A stretch of 64,000 bases of DNA from Paguma larvata (Eukaryota; Chordata; Mammalia; Carnivora; Viverridae). The notes below the pieces were generated by a model. It was not told the DNA's origin, did not search any database, and saw only the letters and a list, made by a program, of their open reading frames with translations. Each line of letters begins with the position of its first letter. The stretch's first letter is position 1. Both the position numbers and the translations under genes were made by a program. Shown here piece by piece: positions 12,851 through 23,872 of the stretch. Where the stretch lies: assembly GCA_030068075.1 (NCBI GenBank), contig CM057839.1, positions 46,652,960-46,716,959 of the forward strand. Reading direction: 5' to 3'.

Positions 12851-13035
12851 GTAGACAAAGTGATGACCAAACCCAAATATATATCTAAACAAGTATTATC
12901 TTTTCTAACATAACCTTGTCTGTTCATCAACATCATCCAAATTGTCATCATTTTTTAATGTCATTGGTATCATTGTCTCACAGTCACCGGATTCATTAAA
13001 CTACCACACTGTCACCATTGTTATCATTGTAAACA

Positions 13036-13230
13036 TAGGTTCTCAAATCTGGAACTCCATTCATGTTGTAGTTCCATGGCCTCCTAGCCATGTAATCTTG
13101 GGTAAGTTACAACTTTAAACTTTAGTTTTCTCACTTTCACATTGAAATGGATATTTTTACCTTCATCAGAGTGTCAGTTTTAAGTTTAAGGAAAAGTGAG
13201 TAAATCTTTGGAAGAATAAATATATATGAT
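13036..13230 (+). mobile_element. MIR copy
   Basis: The central part 'CTAGCCATGTAATCTTGGG' then 'AAGTTAC', 'TTTAGTTTTCTCACTTTC' and 'ACATTGAAATGGATA' follow the MIR core order ('TAGCTGTGTGACCTTGGGCAAGTTAC...CTCAGTTTCCTCATCTGTAAAATGGG'). Ends are approximate. Confidence 0.8.
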
Positions 13231-13447
13231 TATCATAAAATGTAGCTAGCAGTAACAATCTGAATGATTACCAATAGCATGAAGTATAACAAAGAGTATT
13301 CGGCCTTAATGGATGTTCAAGAATGATGGTGTTTTATAAGTTCTTTTAGATTTGAATTTAGGTTAATAAGCCAAAATACATCACGTTTCAGACTGTGTTC
13401 TAGTTTAAAATATACTAGTTAGGAATCAAAAAATTCTAAGTTGAGGT

Positions 13448-13540
13448 CTTATAATTGCCACTAACAAAGAGGTAACCAGCCTCAACCTCATCTTCTTCAT
13501 CTAAATCTTCATTAATGTAAAGTAGACACTTTCTTACTTA
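13448..13540 (+). mobile_element. possible degraded MIR fragment
   Basis: 'GCCACTAACAAAGAGGTAAC', 'CAACCTCATCTTCTTCATCT' and 'TTAATGTAAAGTAGA' follow the order of the MIR core but with many changes. Weak call. Confidence 0.4.
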
Positions 13541-16500
13541 CTTCCAAGACTGGTGGACAAAATTATATTAATAACAATATGAACTGAAATCCAATATCAA
13601 GGTAACACCATTTGGAATGTTAATTCTTTCTAATAGTTCTAGGGTTTTGGATAGAAATGGGAAAGATGACTAGACATTTCTCGGGATAAAATCCTGTGAA
13701 TGATGAGTCTGATTAGGGCATAAATGTTACTAATTTTATATTTCTTTTAGACAAATAGAAAGGTGACTATAAATTCTACCACAAATATTATTACTCTTGC
13801 AATTGTCACAAATCAGAAAGCAATCTAAAAGACTCGCAGTAGTTATCTCTGCATATGAATCCATGAGGGTTTAATAATTTTTAACAATTAGAATTCACAA
13901 AGCAAAACAGGCTAATGGAAGGAATAGCAAACTTCTCCTTTTAGTCTAAAAAGTATTTAGTCTTCATTTATGGAAATGGTCTTAATGAGGACCATGTTGA
14001 TTGAGTATTTTGACCCTTTGTACATCACTTTTTTTTCCAAGGCAAAACTTTATTTGCCCTCTTTCTCATTATGCTTCTATTTGAAATTGATTCATATTCA
14101 GAACCGAAGGTGAAGAAACCTGGGCATTCATTTAGATGATTAATTAGGAAGAAAAATTTTATTCAGTCTGAAAAATGATACACAACCCTAATAGTCACTC
14201 GGCATTGGCTGAAAATGAGATGTGATTCCCAGAAGTATGATTTGTTTTCCTGAGAATGAAGAAATTACTATCAAGATTAGGCTTCAACTGACTGAGCTGA
14301 CTCTATGGCACTGGCAAGACACTGTAAATGCAGTCTTGACATCGTCTTAGAAATGCCCTATTCACTTAAAGCATGAAATATGAATTAACATTGGAGCTGA
14401 TTCACTCGCACCCTTCATATCTAGCAGATGGAATAAACTTTTTCTAAAAGACAATACTGATATATACCTAACTCTCGTTAAGGTTGAATACTCTTTTCTG
14501 CTTTAAAAATTAACAGGCAGAGTTTAGAAATACATATTTCATAGATATCCTTCATATTTTTCCACCCACAGACTTTCCATCTGATACACTTTAATCACTG
14601 TGATAGTCACAAGTAATTAAGAAGCCTACCTTCCATGTCTTCCACTGAATTTAAAAGTAAATAATATAGCCCTCTACTTTGTGCTGCATGGAGAACACAT
14701 AGAATTAGTATTTTTACTAGTGTTTACTTTTAGATTTTATTTCAGAGTACATAGCTCTGAAACAATTAGAGAAGCAAGTCTTTGTTATGGTAGACAAAAG
14801 TAATAAGCTGTAACTGAATCATTTAAAGAGAGTTTCTTTAACAAAAATATATTGTTATAACTGTAAGGCAAGACTGTAGGAAGTTTGTCTAATGAAGAAC
14901 TGGAAACTTTAGAGCACTAAAATATGAAGGGAATAACAAGGAAATAAATCACATTTATGACCTGAGAATATTGCAAACAGTTAAGCCAATTTTGATAATT
15001 ACATTTATTACTTTCTTCTGTCAGATATCAATAAAGTTAAATGAAGACAAGTGAAGGGTAAAAATATTTTCTCTCCCCCTACTTAAATCTGCTATCAACT
15101 GGAAGCAAATATAGAATGAGGTTGTGACACAGAACAATGTGGATTTAGCAAGAAGGCAGAAATGAACAAATAAAAACTACCATGTAAACTTTAATTTGAT
15201 AAAGCTCCAACTCTGTCATTGTATCACCCTGAAAAGCACCTTGTATGGATGGTTTATTTGAGATTATTGTGACAATATCCTAGAGGCAGACTTTAGCTTA
15301 GATTTTAATTTTACTGCGTGAAAACCTTCTTACTGGCTAAACATTCAAGGACTGGATGGGGGTCCAGGCCCAGGCCATTATTCTAAAGGGCCAGCTTCTG
15401 ATTCTTAGAGCTTTTAAATATTATGCATGGAAGATAAGGGTGCTTGAACAATATTTTCCTTCAAACCACATGTCTTGAACACCATTTAAGTTGAGAAAAA
15501 AATGTATAATGTGAATTATGTTAATTAAGAAATTCTATGCTGCTGGTCAGAGATAAAGATAGTTGAAATATCACTATCTTAAGTCTTTCAGTCCAAACTA
15601 AAAATGCCTCGAGTATCTATTTTTTCATAAGTTTCCTTCAAGTATGAATTACCTAACTCTAATTTGTACATTGAAACTAATTTACTTCCACAAAGATCTA
15701 CGGTTAATGTTAACATTTCAGAAAAGAAAATTACAAATAGAGTTTAACCCCCTACATATTTCAGTATGATTCTGCAGAAAATTTAAACATCCCTTTATAT
15801 GGTGAGGAATACATTCTCCCAAACTTTTTGTGATTTAATAATAATTCATTAAATATTCCAGCCTAACATTTCCCCCCCAAATTATCTTCACTGCTCATTT
15901 TTCAGTATCAAGATCTAATTTAGGACCAAACACATTTGATTGTTAGATGCCTCCAGACTCCACATTCTTAACACTGCTTTCTGTTAATAATATTCTCAGT
16001 TGTTGAAAGGAGCAGATGCACCTGACTGTTCTATTTTGGTGAAGATTGAGTTACCCCAATTCTCTATAATTCTTATAAGTTGGGAAGTAACAACAAGGGA
16101 TTTTATTAGATTCAAAGTTAAACTTTCTCAAGATTATATTATTTAATTATGTACGTATGATATTTAATGGTTAATTTTGCATTAAATGTTAAACTATATT
16201 TGGTCACCCCTACATGAGTCATGGTGATATTGGCCAGTTGATTAAATGGTGACAGTTTGATCCCTTCTCCATGTTCTGTTTTCCTTTTGTTGACAAACCA
16301 CACCTTAGCATCACATGAATATCTAACACCCCTCAGTTTTCTCATGCGATAATTGCCAATGCTACCTGATGACTCTTATGTAAGTCAGTGATCACATTAG
16401 GAGTTGAGATGTAGTGAATTTTAAGAAATCTATAATTTAATCTACAGTGATTAGATTTTATCTCTAAAGTAGAACTTCTGCTATTTGCGCAGAACTATTC

Positions 16501-16654
16501 ATTTATAGGGGATGCACTTTGTACTCTATAGGAATGAAAAGGGTAAGTTTCTTTACTTAGATTTGCTCCAAAATTCTTAATTAGAAATCATAACTTTTCA
16601 ACATATTTTCCTTGTTTCTGCTTTGTGATAGACCATTTAGAATATTATAAAATT
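13541..16654. other. long unassigned stretch
   Basis: About 3.1 kb without a recognised transposon, gene or RNA. The sequence is not simple or highly AT-biased throughout (for example 14220-14460 is mixed composition). It ends where the 5'-truncated L1 begins near 16655. Confidence 0.45.
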
Positions 16655-17411
16655 ATTTTAATTGTTAAAATGTCCATATTACCCCCCAAAATCTACAGAT
16701 TCAATCCAATTCCTATCAAAACACCAGTAGCATTTTTCATAAAGCTAGAAACAATAATCCTAAAATTAGCATGGAACCACTAAAGAGCCCAAACAACCAA
16801 AGCAATCTGGAGAAAGAAGAACAAAACTTGAGCTATCACAATTCCAGATTTCAAGACATACCACAAAACTGTAGTAATCAAAACAGTATGATACTGGCAC
16901 AAACAGGATACATAGATCACTGTAACAGACTAGAGAGCCCAGAAATAAATCCATGATTATAGGGTCAATTTATGACAAAAGAGGCAAGAATATACAATTA
17001 AGAAAAGGCCTATTCAATAAATGGTACTGGGAAAACAGGACAACTACAAAAAGAATGAAACTTGTCCACCTTTTAACACCATACACAAAAAAAAACTTTA
17101 AATGTGAGACCAGAACCATAAAAATCCTAGGAGAGAACACGCAGTAATTTCTCTGACATCAGCCATAACATTTTTCTAGATGTGTCTCCTAAGGCAAGGG
17201 AAACAAAAGCAAAAATAAACTATTGGGACTGCATCAAAATAAAAGACTTTTGCGCAACAAGAAAACCACCAGCAAAACAAAAAGACAACCCACCGAACAG
17301 GGGAAGATATTTGCAGATGATATATCTGCTAAGGGGTAAATTTTCAAAATATAAAAAGAACTTATATGACCCAACACCATAAAAGCAATCTGACTAAAAA
17401 ATGGGTAGATG

Positions 17412-17624
17412 GGGCACCTGGGTAGGTCAGTAGGTTATGTGTCCGGCTTCAGCTCAGGTCATGATCTCATGGTTTGTAGGTTCAAGCCGCACGTCAGGCT
17501 CTGTGCTGACAGCTCAGAGCCTGGAGCCTGCTTCGGATTCTGTCTCCCTCTGTTTCTGCCCCTCTCCCACTCGCACTCGACCTCTGTCTCTCAAAAATAA
17601 ACAAATGCTTAAAAAATATTTTTT
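17412..17624 (+). mobile_element. SINEC_Fc-type SINE inside L1
   Basis: Full-length sense copy: head 'GGGCACCTGGGTAGGTCAG', B-box region 'GTAGGTTCAAGCC', 'GAGCCTGGAGCCTGCTTCGG', tail 'AAAAATAAACAAATGC'. The L1 text 'AAAAATGGGTAGATG' upstream and 'AAAAATGGGCAGATG' downstream is a 15-bp TSD, proving insertion into the L1. Confidence 0.95.
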
Positions 17625-17998
17625 AAAAATGGGCAGATGACCTGAATAGACATTTTTTTTCCAAAGAAGACATACAGATGGACAAGCTACATGAAAAGAT
17701 AGTCAACATCATTAATCATTAGGAAAATGCAAATCAAAAGAACAGTGAATTATCACCTTATGCCTGTTAAGATGACTAAAGTAAAAAAGATACCAACGAG
17801 TGCTGGTGAGGATGTGGAGAGATGACCCCTGCACACTGCTGCAGTTGATGTAAATGTAAAAACCCTTGTATACTGTTGATGGGTATAGCTCTGTGGAAAA
17901 GCGTATGGCGTTTCTTCACAAAGTTAAAAATAGAGCTACCACATATATGATACAGTAATTGTACTACTGGATATATGCCCAAAGAATACAAAGATACT

Positions 17999-18192
17999 GG
18001 GAGCTCCTGGATGACTCAGGTAGTTAAGCATCTGACTCTTGGTTTCAGCTCAGGTCATGACCTTGCAGTTTGTGGGCCTGAGCCCTGCATGAGGCTCTGT
18101 ATTCAGAGTACAAAGTCTGCTTGGGATTCTCTTTCTGCCCCTCCCCTACTAGTATTATTTTCTCTCTCTCTCTCAAAACTAAATAAACTTAA
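17999..18192 (+). mobile_element. SINEC_Fc-type SINE inside L1
   Basis: Full-length, more diverged sense copy ('GGGAGCTCCTGGATGACTC' head, CT-rich run at 18160-18175, tail 'AAACTAAATAAACTT'). The TSD is 'AAAGAATACAAAGATACT' (17981-17998) against 'AAAGAATTTAAAAACACT' (18193-18210). It splits the same L1 ORF2 tail. Confidence 0.92.
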
Positions 18193-18330
18193 AAAGAATT
18201 TAAAAACACTAATTCAAAGTTATATATGCACTCCTATGTATTTTGCAGCATTATTCATGGTAGCCAAGATATGGAAACAACTTAAGTGTCCATCAACTGA
18301 TAGATGGATAAAGAAGATGTGGTGTACATA

Positions 18331-18430
18331 TGTATGTTTGTGTATATGTGTGTCTATGTGTATATATAAATATATATATAACAAAATATGTACATATATA
18401 ATATAAATATAATATATAGACATATATTTA
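18331..18430 (+). repeat. TG/TA-rich low-complexity patch in L1
   Basis: Alternating TGTA/TATA-rich sequence between the L1 ORF2 end and the 'GCAGCCATAAAAAG' motif. It is an expanded simple repeat inside the L1 and generates spurious open frames on both strands. Confidence 0.75.
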
Positions 18431-18812
18431 GAGTATTATGCAGCCATAAAAAGTATGAGATCATGACATATGAGACATATGAAACAACATGAACGGACGT
18501 AGGGTATTATGCTAAGTGAAATAATTTTGGTGCAAAAAAGACAAATCCCATATTATTCCACTCTTAAGTTGAACCAAACCAAAATAAAACAGAATCATCC
18601 TTAAAAATACAGAGAATAAACTGGCGGTTACCAGAGGGGAGAGAGGTAGAGAGTTGGGCAAAATGGGTGAATGGGAGTGGGAGATAGAAGCTTCCAGTTA
18701 TGGAATGAATAAATGATGAGATTAAAAGGCACAGCAGAAGGAATATAAGCAATGATATTAATAGTAATGTATCAGGATAGATGGCAGCTACATTTATAAA
18801 CACAGCATAATA

Positions 18813-19029
18813 AAGGCCCTGGGTGACTCAGTTGGCTGAGTGTCTGACTTCAACTCGGGTCATGATCTCATGGTTCATGAGTTCCAGCCCTGCACTGGGC
18901 ACTGTGATGACAGTTCAGAGCCTGGAGCCTGCTTGGGATTCTGTGTCTCCCTCTCTTCCTGCTCCCTCCCCCACTCACACTCTGTCTCTCTCTCTCTCTC
19001 AAAAGTAAATAAACATTAAAAAAATAAAA
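18813..19029 (+). mobile_element. SINEC_Fc-type SINE near L1 3' end
   Basis: Full-length sense copy flanked by a perfect 17-bp TSD 'ATAAACACAGCATAATA' (18796-18812 and 19030-19046). The perfect TSD and good match to the family ('GGGTGACTCAGTTGGCTGAG', 'GAGCCTGGAGCCTGCTTGG') suggest it is the youngest of the three SINEs in this L1. Confidence 0.96.
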
Positions 19030-19125
19030 ATAAACACAGCATAATATATAAAGGTTGTACACCTGGAATTAATGTAACATTGTGTGTCAACTATAAGAAA
19101 GAAAAATCTAAAGAATAAAAAAATA

Positions 19126-19732
19126 ATTATGATTTTATTACTTTAGTGATTTAACATATCACTATAACTACCTGGGAATTAAAGTATGAATCATTGTTTC
19201 TTTGATTTGATTCAGATTGTTATTTAAACTCTCTTCAATGTCTGAAAATACCCTCGTCATACCCCTTACCAAATCTATCATTTTATGAATTGATGAAATT
19301 TAATTCATCCAGATTCACCATTTTGCTTAGGAACTTTTTTTTTCTTTTTGCAATTTTTCAATGGATGAATTGTTGTATGTGAATCGGTCATACTATAACC
19401 CTGATATTCTCTTGTTTTCATCCTCCCATCACAAGGCAAATTTTCTCCATCTACAGTGATTACAGTGATTACAATAATGCCCCTTTAAGTGGACTGAGGA
19501 ATTCTTAAGAATAAGAAAAAAATAGTTTTCATTCTTGACAGACAATCATCTTCAGAAAATTTTAGGGTATTCTGTCATAAGGCTGTCTTATATATAAAAT
19601 CATTTAGTTTTATCATAATATGTTTTTGTTGTTAATTTTCACATTGGTACTTTATTTGCTTAAAACCTAAACATTGTCAGTTAAGAAATCCACTCTGGTG
19701 TTTATATCTTGCCATTTAAATTCTAGGTTTGC
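19126..19732. other. unassigned sequence
   Basis: No family recognised. It contains a small direct repeat 'ACAGTGATT' in tandem near 19455-19473. It lies between the L1 tail and the probable 3' end of the NUCKS1 retrocopy. Confidence 0.45.
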
Positions 19733-20736
19733 TTTTTGTTTTTTGAGTTTTTTGTTTGTTTGTTTTTTGATCCTTGATAAAATTTTATCCAAGAAACAGG
19801 ATACATATATATTTAAAAATAGGAACAATTATAAAATGAAATACAAAATTAAGAGTGGTTTAAGTTTTGGTGACCCTTGCCTCTTTTTTTTTTTAAGACT
19901 TAAAAAGACTTAAAGACTATAGCAAAACTGTTGCAAGATAAAAAGATGGTTTTAGGTGACTCTGACTCTGGGTCTCTTTGGGCTGACAAGTGATGAAGTT
20001 AAAAACAAACCAAAACAAAAACACCCTTAAGCAAGTTCAGATAACTCTGTTCCCTGCCCTGGCCCCAAGGTAAAAACAAAACAAAACAAACAAACAAAAT
20101 AACATGAATACTTTTAGTAATAATTCAGAATTCTTCTTTATTTCCTACCAGCTTCATCAGTGGAAGTTTTTTGTTTTGTTTTGTTTTTAGACATTTATAC
20201 TTGTGTATATAGATACATAAACTTTAAAAAAAAAATCACTTGTCATCTATTATAAGTCCAGGTAGAGAAAGAAGCAATCACTTTTAACTAAAACACTTCT
20301 ACATTTTTTTATCATTGTTCGACTTGCTTCCATGTAGCAAAAAGCAAAGTTTCCACAGTGTTCGTTTCAAATCTTATTGCTTTACAACCACAGTATACTT
20401 CCACTAAAAATAAAAAGATGAAGAGGTCAATGCAGTCAACACTTGAACATGGCGTCTTCTGGGAAGGAGTGGGAAGGAGGTGATGGCAAAGAGAGGACCA
20501 ATAGGTAAAAAGGTAAATTTAACATGCAAGAGTTTTCTTAAAAGAGAGAGAGAGAGAGAGAAAGTGTTATTTTCAAGAAAAGGAAAAAAGTATTGAAAGT
20601 CCATGTGTCAAGCTATAACCAAAACTATGTTCTAACTTAAATAGGTTTTGTTTTCTTTTTTCCCTTTTTTCTTTTTTTTTCTCTTTTTTCAAATAAAGTC
20701 TCTCCTCAAACCATCATCACTTTTTTTTTTTTTTTT
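19733..20736 (-). pseudogene. probable 3'UTR part of the NUCKS1 retrocopy
   Basis: Sequence directly downstream (on the minus strand) of the pseudogene stop codon. It reads as continuous UTR-like sequence with a GA/TC run at 20541-20563 and A-rich stretches. Two minus-strand A-rich runs could be the retrocopy's poly(A) tail: about 12 A at 19882-19894, or the longer A-rich 'CAAAAAACAAACAAACAAAA' type tract at 19733-19770. I cannot confirm UTR homology from memory and found no TSD, so the left boundary is inferred. Confidence 0.5.
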
Positions 20737-21064
20737 TTAATCTTCCCTACCCTGCATTTCCTCTTCAGACCCATCATGTCCAAATTTCTCAGGGGGAGGA
20801 TTTGCAGAACGTTTCTTTTCTGGAGAGCTTTCTGGTTCCTCCTCTTCTTTGGGAGAAGGAGTCTTTTCCTTTGATGTCTTTGAAGCCTTGGGGAGAGTCA
20901 CCTTCCCTTTGCCTTTCTTTAACAGGGCTTGGTGTCACTGCAGACTTTAGCCTGAGTTTGGGAATTTGCTTTACTTTTCTCTCAGGTTTGGACTTTTTCA
21001 TCATCTTTTTGTTTTTCTTTTCTGCATTTTTTTAAAAAAAGTTTTTTAGTTATTTTGAGAGAGT

Positions 21065-21100
<36 letters not shown>

Positions 21101-21714
21101 GCAGGGGAGGGGCAGAGAGAGAGTGGGAGGGAGAGAATTCTAACCAGTCTCCTCCATGCTGCTAGCACAGAGCTCAATACGGGGCTCAGTCCAACCCACT
21201 GTGAGATCATGACCCGAGTTGAAATCAAGAGTCGCACCGCACCCAACTGAGCCGCCTAGGTACCTCAGTTTTTCTTTTTTTGAACTGTCATAGCCACTAT
21301 CCTCATTGTTTTCCATTAGGAAATCATCTCAGCCCGAATCTTTCTCCTGGAATGGTGCCTTCTCTGCTTGTTCTTCTTTTCTGCCCACATCTTCTATGAG
21401 CATTTCTCTGTGATTGGAAGCTACTCTAGAGGCTACCTGCCATTGCCTGCACACATTTTTGTGATCTTCTTTGCATCTTCACTGTCCTCTGCTGATTGAG
21501 AATCATCCTCCTTGGCCTCCACATCTTTTTGTTCTGAGTTCTCACTATCTTCTTATGAATTCATTCCAGAAAGCCTCTTATTTTAGCTTCTTGGGAAGAT
21601 GATTGAATTTTCTTAGATGTAGTGCCCAAATCTCTTCCATAATCTTCATGAGCATCATCAGAATCCTGAAACTAAATAATCAACGACCTTTCTATTTCTG
21701 GCTGGGTGAGACAT
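20737..21714 (-). pseudogene. NUCKS1: processed pseudogene of NUCKS1, interrupted by a SINE
   Basis: Intronless minus-strand copy of NUCKS1, which encodes a nuclear, heavily phosphorylated chromatin/DNA-binding protein of about 243 residues. The ATG is at 21712-21714, followed by 'SHPARNRKVVDY', close to the known N-terminus. The middle gives 'VTPSPVK' and 'KKSKPERK', the second read just past the SINE. The C-terminal 'PPPEK...GSEEE' part runs to a TAA at 20737-20739. Without the SINE and its duplicated target (about 250 bp) the copy is about 730 nt, matching 243 codons. It is dead: a small deletion after codon 13 shifts the frame to a TGA, there is an in-frame TGA in the acidic 'KDSG' region, and a frameshift follows 'TPSPVK'. 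Lack of introns across a multi-exon gene marks an L1-mediated retrocopy. The parent locus is elsewhere. Confidence 0.94.
21027..21265 (-). mobile_element. SINEC_Fc-type SINE inside NUCKS1 pseudogene
   Basis: Antisense full-length copy with an expanded GA run at about 21058-21098. The head lies at the right end ('CCGCCTAGGTACCT'). Flanks 'GTTTTTCTTTT' (21011) and 'GTTTTTCTTTTTT' (21268) form a TSD made from the lysine-rich codons of NUCKS1. It therefore inserted after the retrocopy formed. Confidence 0.94.
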
Positions 21715-23872
21715 ATTCGCTGTCAAAACAGCACCCAGTGTAGAAGCCAAAGACCAAGATCCCTCTTCCCAACTTTGGCCAGTGGGCCATTGCTGTGGCA
21801 CCTGGAGCTGCTGGCTTCTCAAACTCCACTGTCTCTTGGTTCAGTGCCCCTTAATCAGACAAGTCCCACTGCTTCCCCATATCTTCTATCATATGTTTTT
21901 ACTAGTTTGTCTTTTGGGGCTTTCCTAGGAACTTACCTATTTAAATAAAGACAACATTGATATACTAACCCAGGTTCTTTTGAACCTAATGGAGACAGTT
22001 TTCCTAACCTAACATACTGGAAGTGCTGGTTTAACCTAACGTGGATAAGCAGGTTTTTGAAGGTCTTTCAGCAATATTCCATCAAATACATTTAGATTGA
22101 CATTCAGATTTTCCCGATATAAATCTGTTGGTGGTGTAATTAAGGATTGATAAAGATCATTGCTTTGTAAAATTATGAATCTGATCAGTGATATCTATGT
22201 GAGGTCCTCTTTCAAAGAGTTGGTGGAATTCACAAAGTTTTAAAAACTGAGCATGGTAGAAAATATATAATACTGAACTATTCTCACCCTTTGGGGTTGT
22301 ATCACAGGCCTAGAACCCTAGACAAGTCCACATTTTATCATTAACAGAGGAGATGATTCTATCGCATGGCCAGACTGGAATATTACTTGAATCCTAAAAT
22401 ACAGTATAATCACATCTGCCTACAGTCAACTCTAAAAATACTTGTCAGAGTAGATAGTTGTGTTTCTATGAAACCTCTAAGATAAAGTTACATGATTATT
22501 TTTTGTGTCAAATTGTCAATACCTGCTTTTATTTTTGTGGAAGAATTTAATATTAGATTTGCTTTTATTGTAATAGAACACCTGGTATCTGAGTTGTGAG
22601 GAAAAGGAACTATGCCCTAACCTACCTTTAATTACACGAGATTATTGATATATTGATATCTACCAAAAGAATGCGACAATAAGGAATTATCAATTTGGAT
22701 CTGGTAAGTTAGCAACAAAGAGCACCCAAATATTAATACTGCATAGGCTCAGTAATATGGGAAGACTTCCTGTGTTTAAAAGAATGTACTACACTTTAAA
22801 GGAATTATATTATATCCAAATTCAATAGACTACTGGATGCTTAAAAAGTTCTATAGCCCTCTCATCTGACCAACAGTGTAACATATCATAGCTAAAGCCA
22901 TAATTTTGAAAAAAAAGTATTCCGACATTCTCAGTTACCATTTATTTGAAGCAATAATGGTAATTTCAAAGAGAAGATATTCTTTCATGCAGTATTTCGG
23001 TTTAGGTGAAAACCGAGAAATTATATCACTTATATTTCCAGCACATCTTTGATCCTGGCTCCTAAAATGACACTGTTTCACTGATAAAAATGTAACATAA
23101 TATATATGATTTTACTTAGGCATACCTTATTAACATATCTGTATTTATTGTCAGAAAGAAAATGTTACAGAATCATATTACATCACTATAAGGACTTTAT
23201 TACCAGATTTAAGGATGTCAATATAACATAAAAAAATTGCTTTAAAATGATGAAAGGAATAAAAATTTTACTAGAAAGCTCATAGCATAGGATGGAAACA
23301 TGAGATAAATAATCTTTACAATAATTTAATAAACGTTACATTTAATGTTATTAGTGGTAGATTCCAGTCACGGCCTATTTTATTTAAAAGTTTATATGCC
23401 AAGATAACCAAAAGATAGGCAAGGATTGCTCAAATTCTATCATTTATTGCATATATGCGGTAATATATGAAGGGAAAAAGAGTGTTATATATTCTCCCTA
23501 TCATCTCTTACTATTTTATGGAACAAGTTTAGAATACTGCAGATCTATCTGTGAGTATAAATCAATATTAGAAACAAAATGGATAATTGTTCCAGTTGCT
23601 ACATTTTATTAATTCTAAGATAACATATAATCATAAAATGCTCCTTTCTATAAATTTACTACTATGTATGAGAAGAATAATGCAAATTAAACTATAACCC
23701 AATTCTTTCTTTTTCCTCAGGAATGTGGCTGACAAGCTTGTTATGTTATTTCCTGCTACAATCCCAAGGCATAGGTACCAGGCCTATGCCTCCCCTTTCA
23801 TGCTGGGGAGAAACTGATACTCCTCAATGAGTATTGAGATTTCAATATAGAACTGGACCTGTGTTGGACCTA
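21715..23872. other. unassigned stretch upstream of NUCKS1 copy
   Basis: 21715-21950 is GC-richer than its surroundings and could be 5'UTR of the retrocopy or an unrelated fragment; I cannot tell. From 21960 to 23700 the sequence is AT-rich with no recognised family. 23700-23872 contains a 9-bp stem hairpin (listed) just before the L1 5' end. Confidence 0.4.
23768..23792. repeat. 9-bp inverted repeat (hairpin)
   Basis: 'AGGCATAGG' and its exact complement 'CCTATGCCT' separated by 7 bases, about 80 bp before the start of the L1 at 23873. No T-run follows it and nothing indicates a function. Confidence 0.7.

Larger units (their letters stand above)
16655..19125 (+). mobile_element. 5'-truncated L1, sense, host of three SINEs
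   Basis: Sense L1 starting inside ORF2 near 16655 ('AAAATGTCCATATTACCC'). It runs through the RT/C-terminal part of ORF2 and the 3'UTR to an A-rich tail near 19115-19125. ORF2 text is easily followed across three SINE insertions: 16655-17411, 17625-17998, 18193-18812 and 19030-19125. Removing the SINEs leaves about 1.85 kb of L1. Stops and indels are frequent, so it is dead. The 3'UTR holds a TG/TA-rich low-complexity patch at 18331-18430. Confidence 0.92.

Noticed and set aside
17975..18406. 143-codon plus-strand open frame
   Set aside because: It runs across L1 sequence, the whole of a SINE and L1 sequence again, so it is a chance read-through of nested repeats.
23768..23792. Transcription terminator hairpin
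   Set aside because: No T-run or adjacent gene, and this is eukaryotic DNA; treated as a simple inverted repeat.
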